Positions 44,445 through 55,346 of a stretch of 64,000 nt of DNA are shown here, piece after piece; position 1 is the stretch's first letter, and the number at the start of each line of letters is the position of its first letter. The DNA is from Protostelium mycophagum (lineage: Eukaryota; Evosea; Variosea; Protosteliida; Protosteliaceae): NCBI GenBank assembly GCA_002081555.1, contig KV920908.1:1-64000 (forward strand). The letters run 5' to 3'. A program made the translations under genes and the position numbers. A model generated the notes under the pieces. That model was not told where the DNA came from. It worked only from the letters and a program-made list of their open reading frames with translations, and ran no database searches.

Positions 44445-45946
44445 ATGAGCACTGAGATTTATGACGGACCCACCATCGCTCTGGTGCGCGCTGTGCAAGA
44501 ATACAGAGCAACAGGACCCGAGGAGCTTAGTCTTGTTCCAGGACAAGTTTATCACGTCAAATCGAAACAAGAAAATGGGATGTGGTTTGGACTCTCAACC
44601 GCCGGCCAGAGAGGAGCCTTTCCAGGTTAGTAATATAAAGATCAAGATCATATGATTCATGTTGTAGGGAATCTGACAGAGGAGGTGGCCAATCTCGGAC
44701 TCACTCGCCAATCACGCGCTGCTACCGTCCCCATAGCAGGAGCACAGACTAACAACTTTGTCACTTCCACCACTGGTGAGTGTTCAACTCATCAATCACC
44801 AATGACAATGTACAGCCCCAAAACCAGCTGGAAAATTTTTGAATAAATTCATGAAAGAAAGAGGAAGTAAGAGCAAGGGCAACCTCTTCATTAGCGAGCC
44901 CACCTTCCAATATGAGGTTGGAGAGTCCTCTTCTAAATTCAACGAGAACACCACATCATCTGCCAGCCCTTCTATAACTCCCTCCTCCAGCTCCTACTCT
45001 GCAGGAGTGATGAACACACCACCTCTCGCCAATCAATCCCCGATCATACAAAATGCAGCACAAGAAGAGGCCTATTTCGAGGAATTTTACGTCAGAACGA
45101 AACAAGCGTACCAAGCAAAGAACCCCGCACACCTCTCGTTCAGAATGGGAGATTTCATTTTAGTTCAGGAACAACTCCCAACTGGCTGGTGGAAGGGCGA
45201 GTTGGTTGGCTATTCCAAAAAAGGACTCTTCATGTCTTCTCTTACAGAGGTGATCGATGACATTCCGATCATGATTGATTCTTTCCAGGTCGTGGATGCT
45301 TCTCAAGTGAGGTATCCTTCTAGAGAACCAGAGGTTACCGTCCATCCCGCACAAGAGTCTGAGGAACGAGATATAGAGGATGATCTCGATGACTTGCCCT
45401 CATTCGTCCCGAGAATGGTGAAATACGGGGGCAACAGCAACGGTTCGTCTCCCGTAACAACCACCAGAAAAGACAGAGCCACAAGTCTCCCCGTGTTTGT
45501 ACGTGCTTTTTCGTCGAAATTTCCACGAATTTTCTTTGAATCTTCTGACATCACGACAGAATGCGGCGACATTACCACCCCCAGTCTTACCACCCCCTGT
45601 ACAGTTGAAGAAATTCCGGGCAGTTTTCCCCTTTTCGGCCCAAAAGAATGGGCAGCTGAGCTTTAACAAAGGAGATATAATCATGGTGAAGAACCAGGGT
45701 GCAAACTGGTGGTCAGGCGTTGTAGATGGAAGGGAAGGCTTATTTCCCGCCACTTATGTCCGAGAGGTGAAGACCATATGACTTTCTGTATTTTGATGAT
45801 GATGGTAGGTGGATGATGTGACACCGATGGAGGAGCAATTAGACAAGATGCACGCTCGATATGTCTCTGCTGTCACGAAATACGAGCAACAGATCAAGGA
45901 GTTGACAGAGTCAATGCAGAGAAGGAGTGCACTTGCGAGCCCTTAA
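44445..45946 (+). CDS. Triple SH3-domain adaptor protein
   Basis: Six exons (44445..44625, 44668..44775, 44816..45249, 45289..45498, 45560..45766, 45809..45946) give 425 aa in phase. SH3-1 reads ALVRAVQEYRATGPEELSL...WFGL..GQRGAFPGN. SH3-2 reads LSFRMGDFILVQEQLPTGWW with KKGLFMSSLTE. SH3-3 reads QLSFNKGDIIMVKNQGANWW and GREGLFPATYV. Between 2 and 3 are an acidic stretch (EERDIEDDLDDL) and a Pro-rich run (PPPVLPPPVQLKK) that could be an SH3 ligand. The C-terminus is a short helix (EQQIKELTESMQRRSALA). The 39-bp intron 45250..45288 is stop-free in frame. It is likely an actin or endocytic adaptor by analogy. Confidence 0.9.
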
Positions 45947-46128
45947 TAAAATGGAACAAAATATTTTTTCGAAGTCAGAAACTGTTCAGACGCGATCCTC
46001 ACTGCTAAAAATAGAATCACCTCCACTGCAAGACAAATTTCTCTTGGATAGACTGTGTACATGTAGTTGATCATTACTTACGTACAGAGGCAGTTCGCGG
46101 TTTCACAGAAACACAACACAACACCATC

Positions 46129-46451
46129 ATGCAGCCCGCCGTTCGAAACTTATACAAGAGGGTGCGAATGTAACACTGCCATATTTTGGCTGATGTTTTC
46201 AGCTGATCTGGGCAGGAAAAACGTATCCTGGAGGACAAGATTTCGTGAGAAGAGGAACGAAAGCCGCCTTCTTTAAAATGAAGAATGAATCAGATCCAGT
46301 TGTGATCAGTGAAGCGATCAAGAGAGGAGAATACGTCGCTGGTGAGATAGAATCGTTTGGGCCATTCCACAAATACAGGGAGATGAAAAAGAGGTTGGAC
46401 ATTGCACACAAGTTTGATAGTAATCATTTCAGGTACTACGCTGATGAATGA
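46129..46451 (+). CDS. LYR-motif mitochondrial protein, ETFRF1/LYRM5-like
   Basis: Two exons (46129..46161, 46203..46451) give 93 aa. The N-terminal block AVRNLYKRLIWAGKTYPGG carries the LYK form of the LYR motif and the following (A/L)G-YP signature. The end GPFHKYREMKKRLD matches the HKYR-M--RY end of LYRM5. By family such proteins bind acyl-carrier protein in mitochondria and regulate electron-transfer flavoprotein or assembly factors. An AATAAA signal lies near 46490. Confidence 0.85.
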
Positions 46452-46643
46452 CATCAACCAACCACCCCTGTAAAAAATGTCCATCGACGAAATAAAATTT
46501 CGAGTTGTTGTTTTTATTTTACTGATAAAAACCAATATCTGAAGCACGTTTTTCCATATGTTATTATTTTATATGTTCGATCTTGAATATGAGATGTTCA
46601 TTGATGCAGAATGAAAAAATGATCAAGCATTTTTATGGATCTT

Positions 46644-48979
46644 TCATTTCGAAGGGGGGGTGTATTTCATGTCCATGTCTACAGAGAAGTAGTTCTGAGC
46701 GAACGTGATTTGTGGGTTCACGAACTCAAGTCCGTTGACCGTGGGGATGCTGATTCCCGAGGCAAGCTTCCCGTTCACAGCTGCTCGATCATCAGCAAAA
46801 TAAAAAATATAGCGAGAGTAGGTTTCGATCCTACGACCTTGGGGTTATGAGCCCCACACTCTTCCTCTGAGCCACCCCGCTTGATGTTTTTGCATCTCAA
46901 AACAAGATTAGATAATACAACTCACCAGATGCTCCAATATTTGCAGCAAAGTTGAGGCCGTTCACTATTCTTCCCTCGAAGTCGGTGAGGTCCCCGATGC
47001 TGGAGGAGACGACGGTCCAGTTTCCTGTAATCGTTCCAATGGATGGTGAGATAATTGCGTCCTTCAATGCGACCTATTTATACATTACAAAACTTTTCTT
47101 CTCATCATCCCAAACCTGGACGGGGAAAGCGTAGAAGCCGTTTACAGTGACCACCTTGACCTTGCTGTCGTTCACAGCAACAGAGAAGGTGATGGTCAGC
47201 TCTTGCTTGGCGTTCACACCGGCGGCGGCAAACTGGATCGAGGGAGGGGCAAGTGCTGAGAGCTCTAAGAAGACGGAGGTGTTGGGATATGCAGCTGCCA
47301 GAGGGGGCAATAAAGCTGTACGTATTCAGTTTAGTACCAAAAGGATGGCGTACCTGCCAGTGCCTGAGTGTTCAACTTGATGAAGCTTGAGGAAGGGACC
47401 ATGTCAGGTGTGACTTCGGCGTGGATGAGTCCTGGTGACGTCATCACTCGAATACAACGTCTCGAATGATTGAAACTTACCAGCTTGGTAGGCGGCATGA
47501 CCGAGGGAAGTGGCGACAAATTCAGAGACGTAAACCTGAGCCATCCTCTTTGTGGGGTCCTCAGGGAGTTTGAACTGAGGGCACACGTTGCTTGGACACG
47601 GCTGTCACGTGTCAATATTGGTCCAAGGATCTGCGATATATCCGCGACTTACCGTGGGCTTCTCGGAATCGTAAGAATCCCCAGCCTCGAAAAGTCTCAA
47701 AGTTCCCTTGGTAAATTGGGGGTCACGCAGAAGGCCGATGTCAAAGACCAACGGCTTCTGGATCTCTTGTCTGACCGGGATGCCCATCAACAGCTCATTG
47801 ATCTTGGCTGCATCTTCTTCAGCATCATGAAGATGTGAAAAAATGTTTACTCTGGATGTCTGAACCGATCTTCTGCTGTAACATGTTTGCGATGCTGGAC
47901 TTGATGAGGGGTTTCAGATAATCGATGATGAATTGGTAGATAGATCTGTACACGTCAGAATACCTTCCCATTCCGTTGAAACTCACCCTCCCTGTCCAGA
48001 GATCTTAACATTTATGCTGTCGACGTTGACCGTTGGGTTGACAGCGAGGAGTTGTAGATGGTCTTCGACGCTTGAAGCGCGTCAATAAATACCAACAATG
48101 ATATAATTTAATAATATATTATATGTATGTTGATGTTACGGCTCTGCCACCATAAAATGATTTCCATTAATTTTCACAAAGAACATCTTCAATTGGTGGT
48201 AATATTGTTGTGGTGCAGCCCAATTTCAATGGCAAAATGTCACAACACCATTACATCTTTGCGAAGAAATACCCTTCATTCCATCTAACATGATCAAGTG
48301 ATCTTATTCTGGTCATGGAGCAGAGCTCTGGGACTGTGACACAACACCTTTGGTTTGTGCTGTTTGAAGTACTCAAAGATGACAATATATTTCACCTCTT
48401 GAACAACAACTTGACATTCACAAATAGAGTGATGGTAAAGTCTGCAGTGCCTGAACCGCTGATGTGTGGAAATCTATTCTGTCTGTAGTGCCAGTTCAAA
48501 GTTCCAGAGGCCGATGAATTTTCTCTACAAGATTGATCAGAGAAGTGCCGGAGCTCAAATGATGGTCTCACACATCGACGGCGAGGCCGACATCCTCCAC
48601 GATCTTGATGCTGGAGGGACCGAAGGTAACACCGGCGAGGTTGATGTTAGAAACGTTAAAGACAACATCCCCGATGGCAATACCACCCTTCGCGACACCA
48701 TTTACGTCGGGAATAGAGACGTTCTTCAATTTCTGAAGAAGAAAAATGAGAGATCTCATCACAGATTACAAACACATCATAATAGGAGCTCACCTGTTGC
48801 AAGAGATCCAAACCGACGACTTTGAAATAATCCAAGCCAGACTGTCCAAAAGCAGTTGAGAAACCTGGAAGAGCAGAGGTGTCTGCCAATCTGAAGGGAG
48901 AGTGACTGACACAGGTCCTCACTTCTCCTGCGAAAGCTACAGCCAGAATTGACAACAACACGAAGAACGTCTGTGCCAT
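46644..48979 (-). CDS. LBP/BPI/CETP-family secreted lipid-binding protein
   Basis: ATG 48979 opens a signal peptide (MAQTFFVLLSILAVAFA). Next come TSALPGFSTAFGQSGLDYF, NVSIPDVNGVAKGGIAIG and NINLAGVTFGPSSIKI, the typical BPI N-barrel start. Middle exons read RQNRFPHISGSGTADFTITL and IDYLKPLIKSSIANML. The C-barrel includes TKRMAQVYVSEFVATSLGHA, LPPLAAAYPNTSVFLELSAL and a last exon 46644..46780 (SGISIPTVNGLEFVNPQITF, TGA). By family these bind bacterial lipopolysaccharide or other lipids, so it may act in bacterial recognition. One intron of about 370 bp lies near 48060..48430. Intron 46781..46925 holds a tRNA gene on the same strand. Confidence 0.87.
46811..46881 (-). tRNA. tRNA-Met(CAT), initiator type
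   Basis: The minus strand reads a full cloverleaf. The acceptor stem AGCGGGG pairs with TCTCGCT, with A1:U72 and discriminator A at 46810. The anticodon arm is TGGGG-CTCATAA-CCCCA with anticodon CAT and the three G:C pairs typical of initiators. The T-arm loop reads ATCGAAA, i.e. A54 in place of T, which marks eukaryotic initiator tRNA. No intron is present in the tRNA. It lies inside an intron (46781..46925) of the LBP/BPI gene, same strand. Box A and box B are internal, so it can be read by RNA polymerase III on its own. Confidence 0.95.
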
Positions 48980-49300
48980 TTTGTCCGATTGAAAACTGTC
49001 GGGTCGCGAAAAAACAAATGATGGAGTTCTACATTTCTTCTTGCGGGCAAATCAACGCAGAACATCACATAATCCACATTTCAAAGACTTCGTCTGCCTG
49101 AGGGAGCTGTACAGAGGGATCAATTAGGGCTTGGAAGACCGTAACGCCAGCATTATAATTAGGCCACATCCGATTATTCACTTCCCAGTTTGTAAAAAAG
49201 CGAGCTCTTCTGTCGGCTATTTTTTTAACCGCCAAAATCGGCAATTTTGTGAGGCAAAAGAACACAATTTGAAACAAAGTTCTTGATCACCCAACACATC
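48980..49300. promoter_or_regulatory. Divergent promoter region of LBP/BPI and H2A genes
   Basis: 321 bp lie between the two divergent starts. No exon is seen. Histone promoter elements are expected here, but I cannot identify one. Confidence 0.4.
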
Positions 49301-49774
49301 ATGTCATCTTCTGAAGCTGAGAAATCAACCACCGGACTCAAGGCCCCCAAGAGCTCTAAGGGCACCAAGAAGCCCGCTGTCGGTCGCAAGCCTGGCACAA
49401 AGAAGGCTGGAGAGTCATCTACCAGATCTTCCAAGGCAGGACTCCAGTTTCCAGTCGGTCGTGTTCACAGACATTTAAGAGAGGGAAGATACGCCGAGAG
49501 AATCGGAGCTGGTGCTCCCGTGTACCTTGCATCTGTCCTTGAGTATCTCGCCGCTGAGATCCTCGAGTTGGCTGGAAATGCCTCCAGAGACAACAACAAG
49601 CACAGAATCGTCCCCAGACACATTCAACTCGCCATCAGAAACGACGAGGAGTTGAACAAGCTCTTACACGATGTTACCATCGCCAACGGAGGAGTTTTAC
49701 CCAACATCAACAACGCTCTTGTGCCCAAGAAGAGCAAGAAGGGAGCTGAAGCTAGCTCTTCTCAGGACTATTAA
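49301..49774 (+). CDS. Histone H2A, H2A.X type
   Basis: An intronless frame of 157 aa. The histone fold starts at [20 protein letters not shown], continues [40 protein letters not shown], and [15 protein letters not shown]. The C-terminus ends SSSQDY, an S-Q-(D/E)-aromatic motif that marks H2A.X, phosphorylated at DNA breaks by ATM-type kinases. The N-terminal tail before the fold is about 42 residues, much longer than the usual 15 or so. It is rich in K and S ([19 protein letters not shown]). An upstream in-frame TTG at 49283 is not used; ATG 49301 is the first. Confidence 0.96.
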   Translation: MSSSEAEKSTTGLKAPKSSKGTKKPAVGRKPGTKKAGESSTRSSKAGLQFPVGRVHRHLREGRYAERIGAGAPVYLASVLEYLAAEILELAGNASRDNNKHRIVPRHIQLAIRNDEELNKLLHDVTIANGGVLPNINNALVPKKSKKGAEASSSQDY

Positions 49775-50083
49775 GAGGAGGATATTTTGCCTACAGGGCG
49801 ATCATACACAAAAACAACGGTGTCGTTCGACACCACTCTTTATGGAAGTCGAACAACCATCATAAAAATTTATGTAGATAAATTAGCACTTGTCTATTCA
49901 CGAAGCGTTTCCCGCCAGAACTGTATTTTTCAATTTTAAAAATGGTCACGATTATCTTAAGTCCTAACTGCCTTGTTGTCTTGAGGAGATCTCAATGACG
50001 CAACTGCGAACACCTTGTTGATCTCATTCGTGGACACTTGCTCATTCGAATGAAACGAAACCTTTTCCGCAAACTCAGATCAG
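49775..50083. other. Intergenic
   Basis: It includes an ACGGTGTCGTTCGACACC-like inverted repeat near 49817..49834, which could be a histone-type 3' stem-loop, but spacing and loop do not clearly match the classic form. The rest is promoter of the next gene. Confidence 0.35.
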
Positions 50084-53000
50084 ATGGAACCACCGGCGCT
50101 TGAGGAGATCCATGCTGTTAAACAAGAAGCAGGTGAGTGCCAATATTGATATTGTTAGCTTATGTATATGTAAAGAAGTGGTAAGTGAAAATGGAGAAGG
50201 GGAAGAAAATGAAGAGGAGGAAGAGAATAGAGAAGCCGATACATACATTGATTACCGAAAGATCATTGTGGAAAATCTTGATGGTTTCGAGACATCAGGC
50301 TCCTTCAGCATCTCAGCCTCTGTACCTTTTGTGATGCCAGGAATCGTTGTGGACGGCATCGGTCCCATTGGACTTCCATTGAATCACTGTTGTGCGGAAC
50401 AATTAAAGAAGGCCTGTAACAAGGCGCCATATGGACGTGGTGAGGCGACAATTGTTGATGAAGAAGTCAGAAAGACGTGGCAGTTGAGTCCTCTGGGCCA
50501 AACATCAGAATACTCCACCGAGAAGAAGGTGAGAATGATCAGCTACTAATTCCAATATGATATAGTTCACTTTACGAAATCCTGCATGGCAACAGACAAT
50601 GGCTGCCATCATTGAAAGAGTGAGTTTCTGTTCTTTACCGTCAATTTTGTTGCATCAAATGAGATTGATCATGGAAGGTGAAAGCAGGGTTGGGTCTTAA
50701 TAGGCCCATAGAATCTCAGTTGTACAAATTGTTGTTATATGAAGAGGGCGGGCATTTCAGTCCGGTAAGTCGACATTTCGAAGCATTGTGGCATGATCAT
50801 CATCTGAGCTGATAAATGATAGCATAGAGACACAGAAAAGGCGGACCATATGTTCGGGACGTTAGTGATTGTCTTACCCACTGCACATACAGGTCTGTCG
50901 TAAAGATATCTCATCATAAAGTATCATCGCATTCCGAAATTGAGATGATCAATCGCTAATCGTCACTATTGTGCGATTCAAACACCTCACATCGAAATTC
51001 CATCACATCATTATGTACAGCGATGACATGACGAATGACGTCATCACAGGCGGGGAACTCGTTGTAGAACACGCAGGAAAAAAAGAGATTTATGATTCGG
51101 GAGTGGGAAGTGATTATGATTTGAAATTCATGGCGTTCTACTGTGATGTAATGCACCAGATCCTTCCCGTTAAGTCAGGATACCGCCTCGCTCTCGTCTA
51201 CAACCTCTGCTACAACGGTGAGAAGGACGTAACGAACGTCAGAATGACATATTGACAGGCGTGGGACCCGTCCCGCGGGCATTCAACACGACGAATTCCG
51301 CAAGTGGACTTGTAAAAGCCATCCGATGTTGGCAGGAGAAGGGGTCAGAGGACAAGCTTGTCTATATCTTGGAACATAAATATAACCTGAACGTGGGCTG
51401 TCTGAAGGGAAAAGACATGAGTGTGGTCAAATCTTTACAGGTATGTTTAAAGTGGATTTCCTCGCGATGTTGGCGCGAAGTGTGTTTTGGTTGCGGCTGG
51501 CAGAATACGTTGTGCGATTGCGGCTTTGCTGCGAGATACGTAAGACGTCTTGTACTACAACGACTCAAACAGATCATTTCGTCTGAAAAACAGCGGAGTT
51601 GTATAAATGAAATCTTACTGACGCAATCAGGCTGTGGCCGAAGAACTAGATTTATCGATTCTCCTCGGAACAGTGGAAAGACAACAGTCGGGGTACTCTT
51701 CGACGTGGGAGGGCCGTGGTCACGGACGATATGGAGGTAGATGGGGTTGGAGAGGCGATGACTCTGATTCCGAAGATTGTGATTCGGATGATGTAGATGA
51801 GTGGTTAGATGATGAGACAAATATTAGCTTTGTCGTGGATTTGGAAGGATCTCGGCTCGGGAGATTGAAAGTGAAGGGTGGTTTATTTATTCAAAATACA
51901 ATATCATTGTCGACAAGTGTGGCTGACTGCAAAGAAAAGATTCTTTCGTGAATAAATGTAGACATCTGCAGCTGAGCTGCAGAACAATGTTTAGTATCAC
52001 ACTCGTGTTCTTGTGCCTCACAAGACAATAGAATAGAGCAAAACATTGTAATGAAAAGGTCAGGCACAGCAGAGGAGATGGGTTATGAGATACTGCAGGA
52101 CGACGTTTGGAAGCGATCCCCCGAGAGATTCAAGATTTCAGAGGCGTCAGGAAATGAGGGTACCACCGCCACAAGGTATCTCTACATCGTTGTAGATGTG
52201 TTAATGATTGCAGATTGTTCAAATTCACGGCGGTCATCTTATTAAAGTGTGATGATGAGGTTTGTATATCTTAAAAAGTTGGTGTTGTCGCTTCTCTCGA
52301 AACAGAGCCCGCGAATACTTGAAATTTGAATTTTGAATAAAGCAGGGAAGTTTAGCGTTCGAATTGGGCGAGGAAGCCGTCAGACGTCACTGGCATAAAT
52401 TACTGCAAGAAGCAGCGACAAGTCCAGAAGCCGCCGCTGACATGAAAGAGTACACCAAGGTAGCATCGCAATGAAACCACTTGGTGACGTCATCACAGCA
52501 AGTCCACAAGCGTTTCCCCCGCCTGATCACTGGGGAGATATTCTTGAGGCACTTGGAGGTGCTCAAAGAATTGGTCCCAGTCAACGTTGTGTTGAATCAT
52601 CTGAGGTATGATAAAGCGATTGATATTATGGACGACCTGGCTGCAAAGCTTGGTTGGGCCGCATTGGAGAGACACATAGAGAGATGGTTCAAGGAGGTGA
52701 GGGTCGTGGCGCGTTGTAGATTGACATATTCAGATCTTATCGTCCAATCACAATAATAATAATGAAAGAAAGTTATTGGATAAGATAACTCAAAATCTCG
52801 ACCCAGAGAGGGCCAAGGTAAGATGATGCCAAAAATAGACCTGACACGTTGTAGATATATGCCTCTCTAATCAAATTGTGGAAGGAGAAGACATCATTGG
52901 CATATAACAGCAATTGGGCCATGATGATATCTTATTTCTTTGAGCAAAAACTATGGAACGATTTGAATGATGTCATAACGATGTGCACGAACAGCTTATT

Positions 53001-53664
53001 CCCCAACAACATGATCGTGAGAACTTTGTTAAAATTAGGATCAGAGATTGAGACTTTCAGACTCCCAATCTCCCCGACCAACTCCTCAGATACGATGGCA
53101 CCGTATTTTTCGAATCTTTTTATCGTGAGATCGGACCTCAGATCATGGAGAACCCCGCCTTCCAAAACCTTTACAGGCTCACTATACAGTGTCTAGAAGC
53201 GTATATTCGGTCCAAAGATGTGAATAATTGGACCATCCCCTTTCCATCACATCAGAGGTCACATTGCTGGGACTGCGCTGAGGCGGCGCGTTTCTGCGAT
53301 GATCCCGACAGGAGGGTCTGGGTGTGCAACCTTTGTTTCAGCAAGAGAAACCACATCAGAGTCCAGATGGATAAGACCAGAATGGTCCGCAGCCAGACGG
53401 AGTCTTCGTCTACAACCTTCACAAAGACAACGAATCCTGGGATGACGGTGAGCAGTCTAGCAATTCTGGGAAGAATTTGCAGTGTCGAATAATATTGAAT
53501 GGATTATTCAGGCTGTGACAACCCAACAAAAAAGTGCCTTGACTAGGCTCAAAGAATGGACAGTTCCTGAAGGTGCAACAAAGAGAACAGCTTCAGAGGC
53601 TGCAGAAGCAGTGTCTCCTCCTGCCAAAGTCGTAAAGAGAGAAGACACGGTGGACTTGACATGA
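50084..53664 (+). CDS. Large 2-oxoglutarate/Fe(II) oxygenase with long C-terminal region
   Basis: Exons 50084..50132, 50176..50528, 50566..50619, 50678..50764, 50823..50892, 51050..51217 and 51259..51440 are in phase. After an acidic N-terminus (ENEEEEENREAD) comes the oxygenase core. EEGGHFSPHRDTEK gives the H-x-D iron ligands, TLVIVLPTAHTGGELVVEH is the core strand pair, and DVMHQILPVKSGYRLALVYN gives the distal His and the 2-oxoglutarate Arg. The C-terminal region has a Gly/Asp-rich stretch, a SGNEGTTATR block, helices, and a Cys-rich segment (HCWDCAEAARFCDD, WVCNLCF). The last exon ends SPPAKVVKREDTVDLT at TGA 53664. By family it hydroxylates a protein or nucleic acid. Intron 51441..51630 has hairpins. 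Confidence 0.85.
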
Positions 53665-54174
53665 GATTGCATCGACTCATAATGCATTTTAATAAAGCTT
53701 ACTAATATTTTTGCATTAGTTTGATATTCCTTGAGGAAATGGATCATAGACAAGACAAAAGATGTTTCCTCACCCAAACATTATTTTCAACTTGACGTAT
53801 AATTCGTTCATTGATCTGGTGGTACACCATAGTGTTAAGAGACCATGATTTCGTATATTGCTGCAAAACATCTTCTTTACCCCTCATGATGATTCATTCG
53901 TACAATGCGATGACCTCTTTGTGTACCGGGGATTAATTAATTTCGAGCCTAAAAATCAGCGATTTTTTGCTCCTTCGATTGGCAGGTGGGTTTTGGAAGA
54001 AATTTGGTGTGTTGGGTATTTTTGCCGAGTTCGCAGCTTTTCATCATCACGCACACAAGACACACGCACGCCAAAACGACGAAACTTTATAGAAAGGACG
54101 AAATTGAGCTCTATCGAGCAGACAGACAACAACAAGTACAAATATTGCAACAGTTGGAGAAAAATACGTTCACA
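53665..54174. promoter_or_regulatory. Intergenic, promoter of next gene
   Basis: About 510 bp. An open frame runs from 53986 into the next gene but has poor codon use and no family signal before MMAW. No other exon is seen. Confidence 0.4.
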
Positions 54175-54669
54175 ATGATGGCTTGGCCAGAAACGATCTA
54201 CTACGGCCAGACTTGGAACACTCAATCAAAGTCATCTCCTCAAATGATCACCGATCCTGGCGAGAAAGAGCTGCTGTCAGTGGCTGCAGAAATGTTACTC
54301 TCTCTAAGAGAACCAGACATCGAGGTGACCACCGAAAACAGACCTCTCGAACGGCCATCTCTTGCCAATACCCGACACATTTCGTTTTCGACCACACCCT
54401 TGAACCTTGGTGCGACACCCTTGCAAGGCGGGATCACAAAGTCAAGACGACGAATGAAGAGAAACACCAACCCATGCCTCGAACATCGTCGAAAGCACCA
54501 GAGATGCCCAGAGACCTGCCCGAGTCGTTTACGTCATCAACGGCGAGGAGAAGAAGATGAAGCACAGAGCAGCTCTGAATCTACACCGACCTCACCTCTA
54601 AAGAGTCCAGAAACAAATAGAAGCAACAACACGATACAAGTTCCTCCAGCACCCTCACAGTCCAATTAA
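54175..54669 (+). CDS. Unrecognised intronless protein with Cys/His cluster
   Basis: Start at ATG 54175 (MMAWPETIYYGQTWNTQSKS). The 164-aa product is polar. Near residue 105 it has a basic cluster NPCLEHRRKHQRCPETCPSR with C-x2-H-x3-H-x2-C-x3-C, a plausible small zinc-binding knuckle. A Ser/Pro/Thr-rich tail follows. TAA is at 54667..54669. I recognise no named family; a nucleic-acid-binding or regulatory role is only inference. Confidence 0.65.
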   Translation: MMAWPETIYYGQTWNTQSKSSPQMITDPGEKELLSVAAEMLLSLREPDIEVTTENRPLERPSLANTRHISFSTTPLNLGATPLQGGITKSRRRMKRNTNPCLEHRRKHQRCPETCPSRLRHQRRGEEDEAQSSSESTPTSPLKSPETNRSNNTIQVPPAPSQSN

Positions 54670-55346
54670 ATATACAGCCTTGCCTTACATAAATTATCCT
54701 CCCATTCTAAACTTTTTATTGGCTCGGAGCTCTATTCAGCCATGCAGCTGCATCGATCCCTTTGAAGGAATCCATCTGTACATCATCATTGTGTGTTCTC
54801 ATCCTCCGTAGAACGAATTCTTGTTGCTATGATGCAGGGAGGTTACGGAGTGTCTATCATTATACAATAAACCTTTGGAAAGTCATTTGTCTCTTGTGAA
54901 GAGGTGGCGTCTGTATTGAACTGAACCACTCTCGTTGTCACAGATATCATGTGTGGTTCAAATTCTGAGCCAGAGACAGTGGTCCATTTCACACGAACCG
55001 GCTGCAGGAGGTTCATGGTAGCATTTCTCATACCAACTGCTGAATTGCACTCGAGGTGTACAGCATGACACCGGGAAAGCCTCATCTTAGACAACTGTCT
55101 CTACAACACTAACTTTTAGCTTCTTAAACAGAAATCTTTGGTGCAGCTGGCTCTGCCCAAGGGATATGTGATGATTCTTTGCTTCTTCAGTATGATGTGC
55201 ACAATGAAAATTCCTCATCGTCGCAGATCCTTATTTCCTGCTATTTTCGCGGGTTTCCATCTTTCTGATAGACACATCACATCATCATCACGACGAGCTC
55301 ACGCGCATCCAACAATAAAAACAAAACGGCAGACATACCTGTTCAA
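54670..55346. other. Intergenic region with one doubtful minus-strand frame
   Basis: Apart from the small minus-strand frame at 54843..55085, nothing is supported. The plus-strand promoter for the gene at 55347 should lie here. Confidence 0.35.
54843..55085 (-). CDS. Small unrecognised protein (doubtful)
   Basis: An open frame of 80 aa from ATG 55085 (MRLSRCHAVHLECNSAVGM) to TAA 54843. Segments such as NLLQPVRVKWTTVSGSEF and SVTTRVVQFNTDATSS look protein-like. No family, no intron and no paralogue is available to test it. Confidence 0.3.
   Translation of the reverse strand: MRLSRCHAVHLECNSAVGMRNATMNLLQPVRVKWTTVSGSEFEPHMISVTTRVVQFNTDATSSQETNDFPKVYCIMIDTP

Noticed and set aside
45720-45731. 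GTTGTAGATGG counted as an intron word
   Set aside because: Here it codes VVDG inside an SH3 domain. The same holds for 26614 (QVVDG), so such copies should not be counted.
49817-49834. Histone 3' stem-loop
   Set aside because: The inverted repeat near CGACACC is suggestive, but it does not match the conserved 16-base stem-loop form, so no terminator is called.
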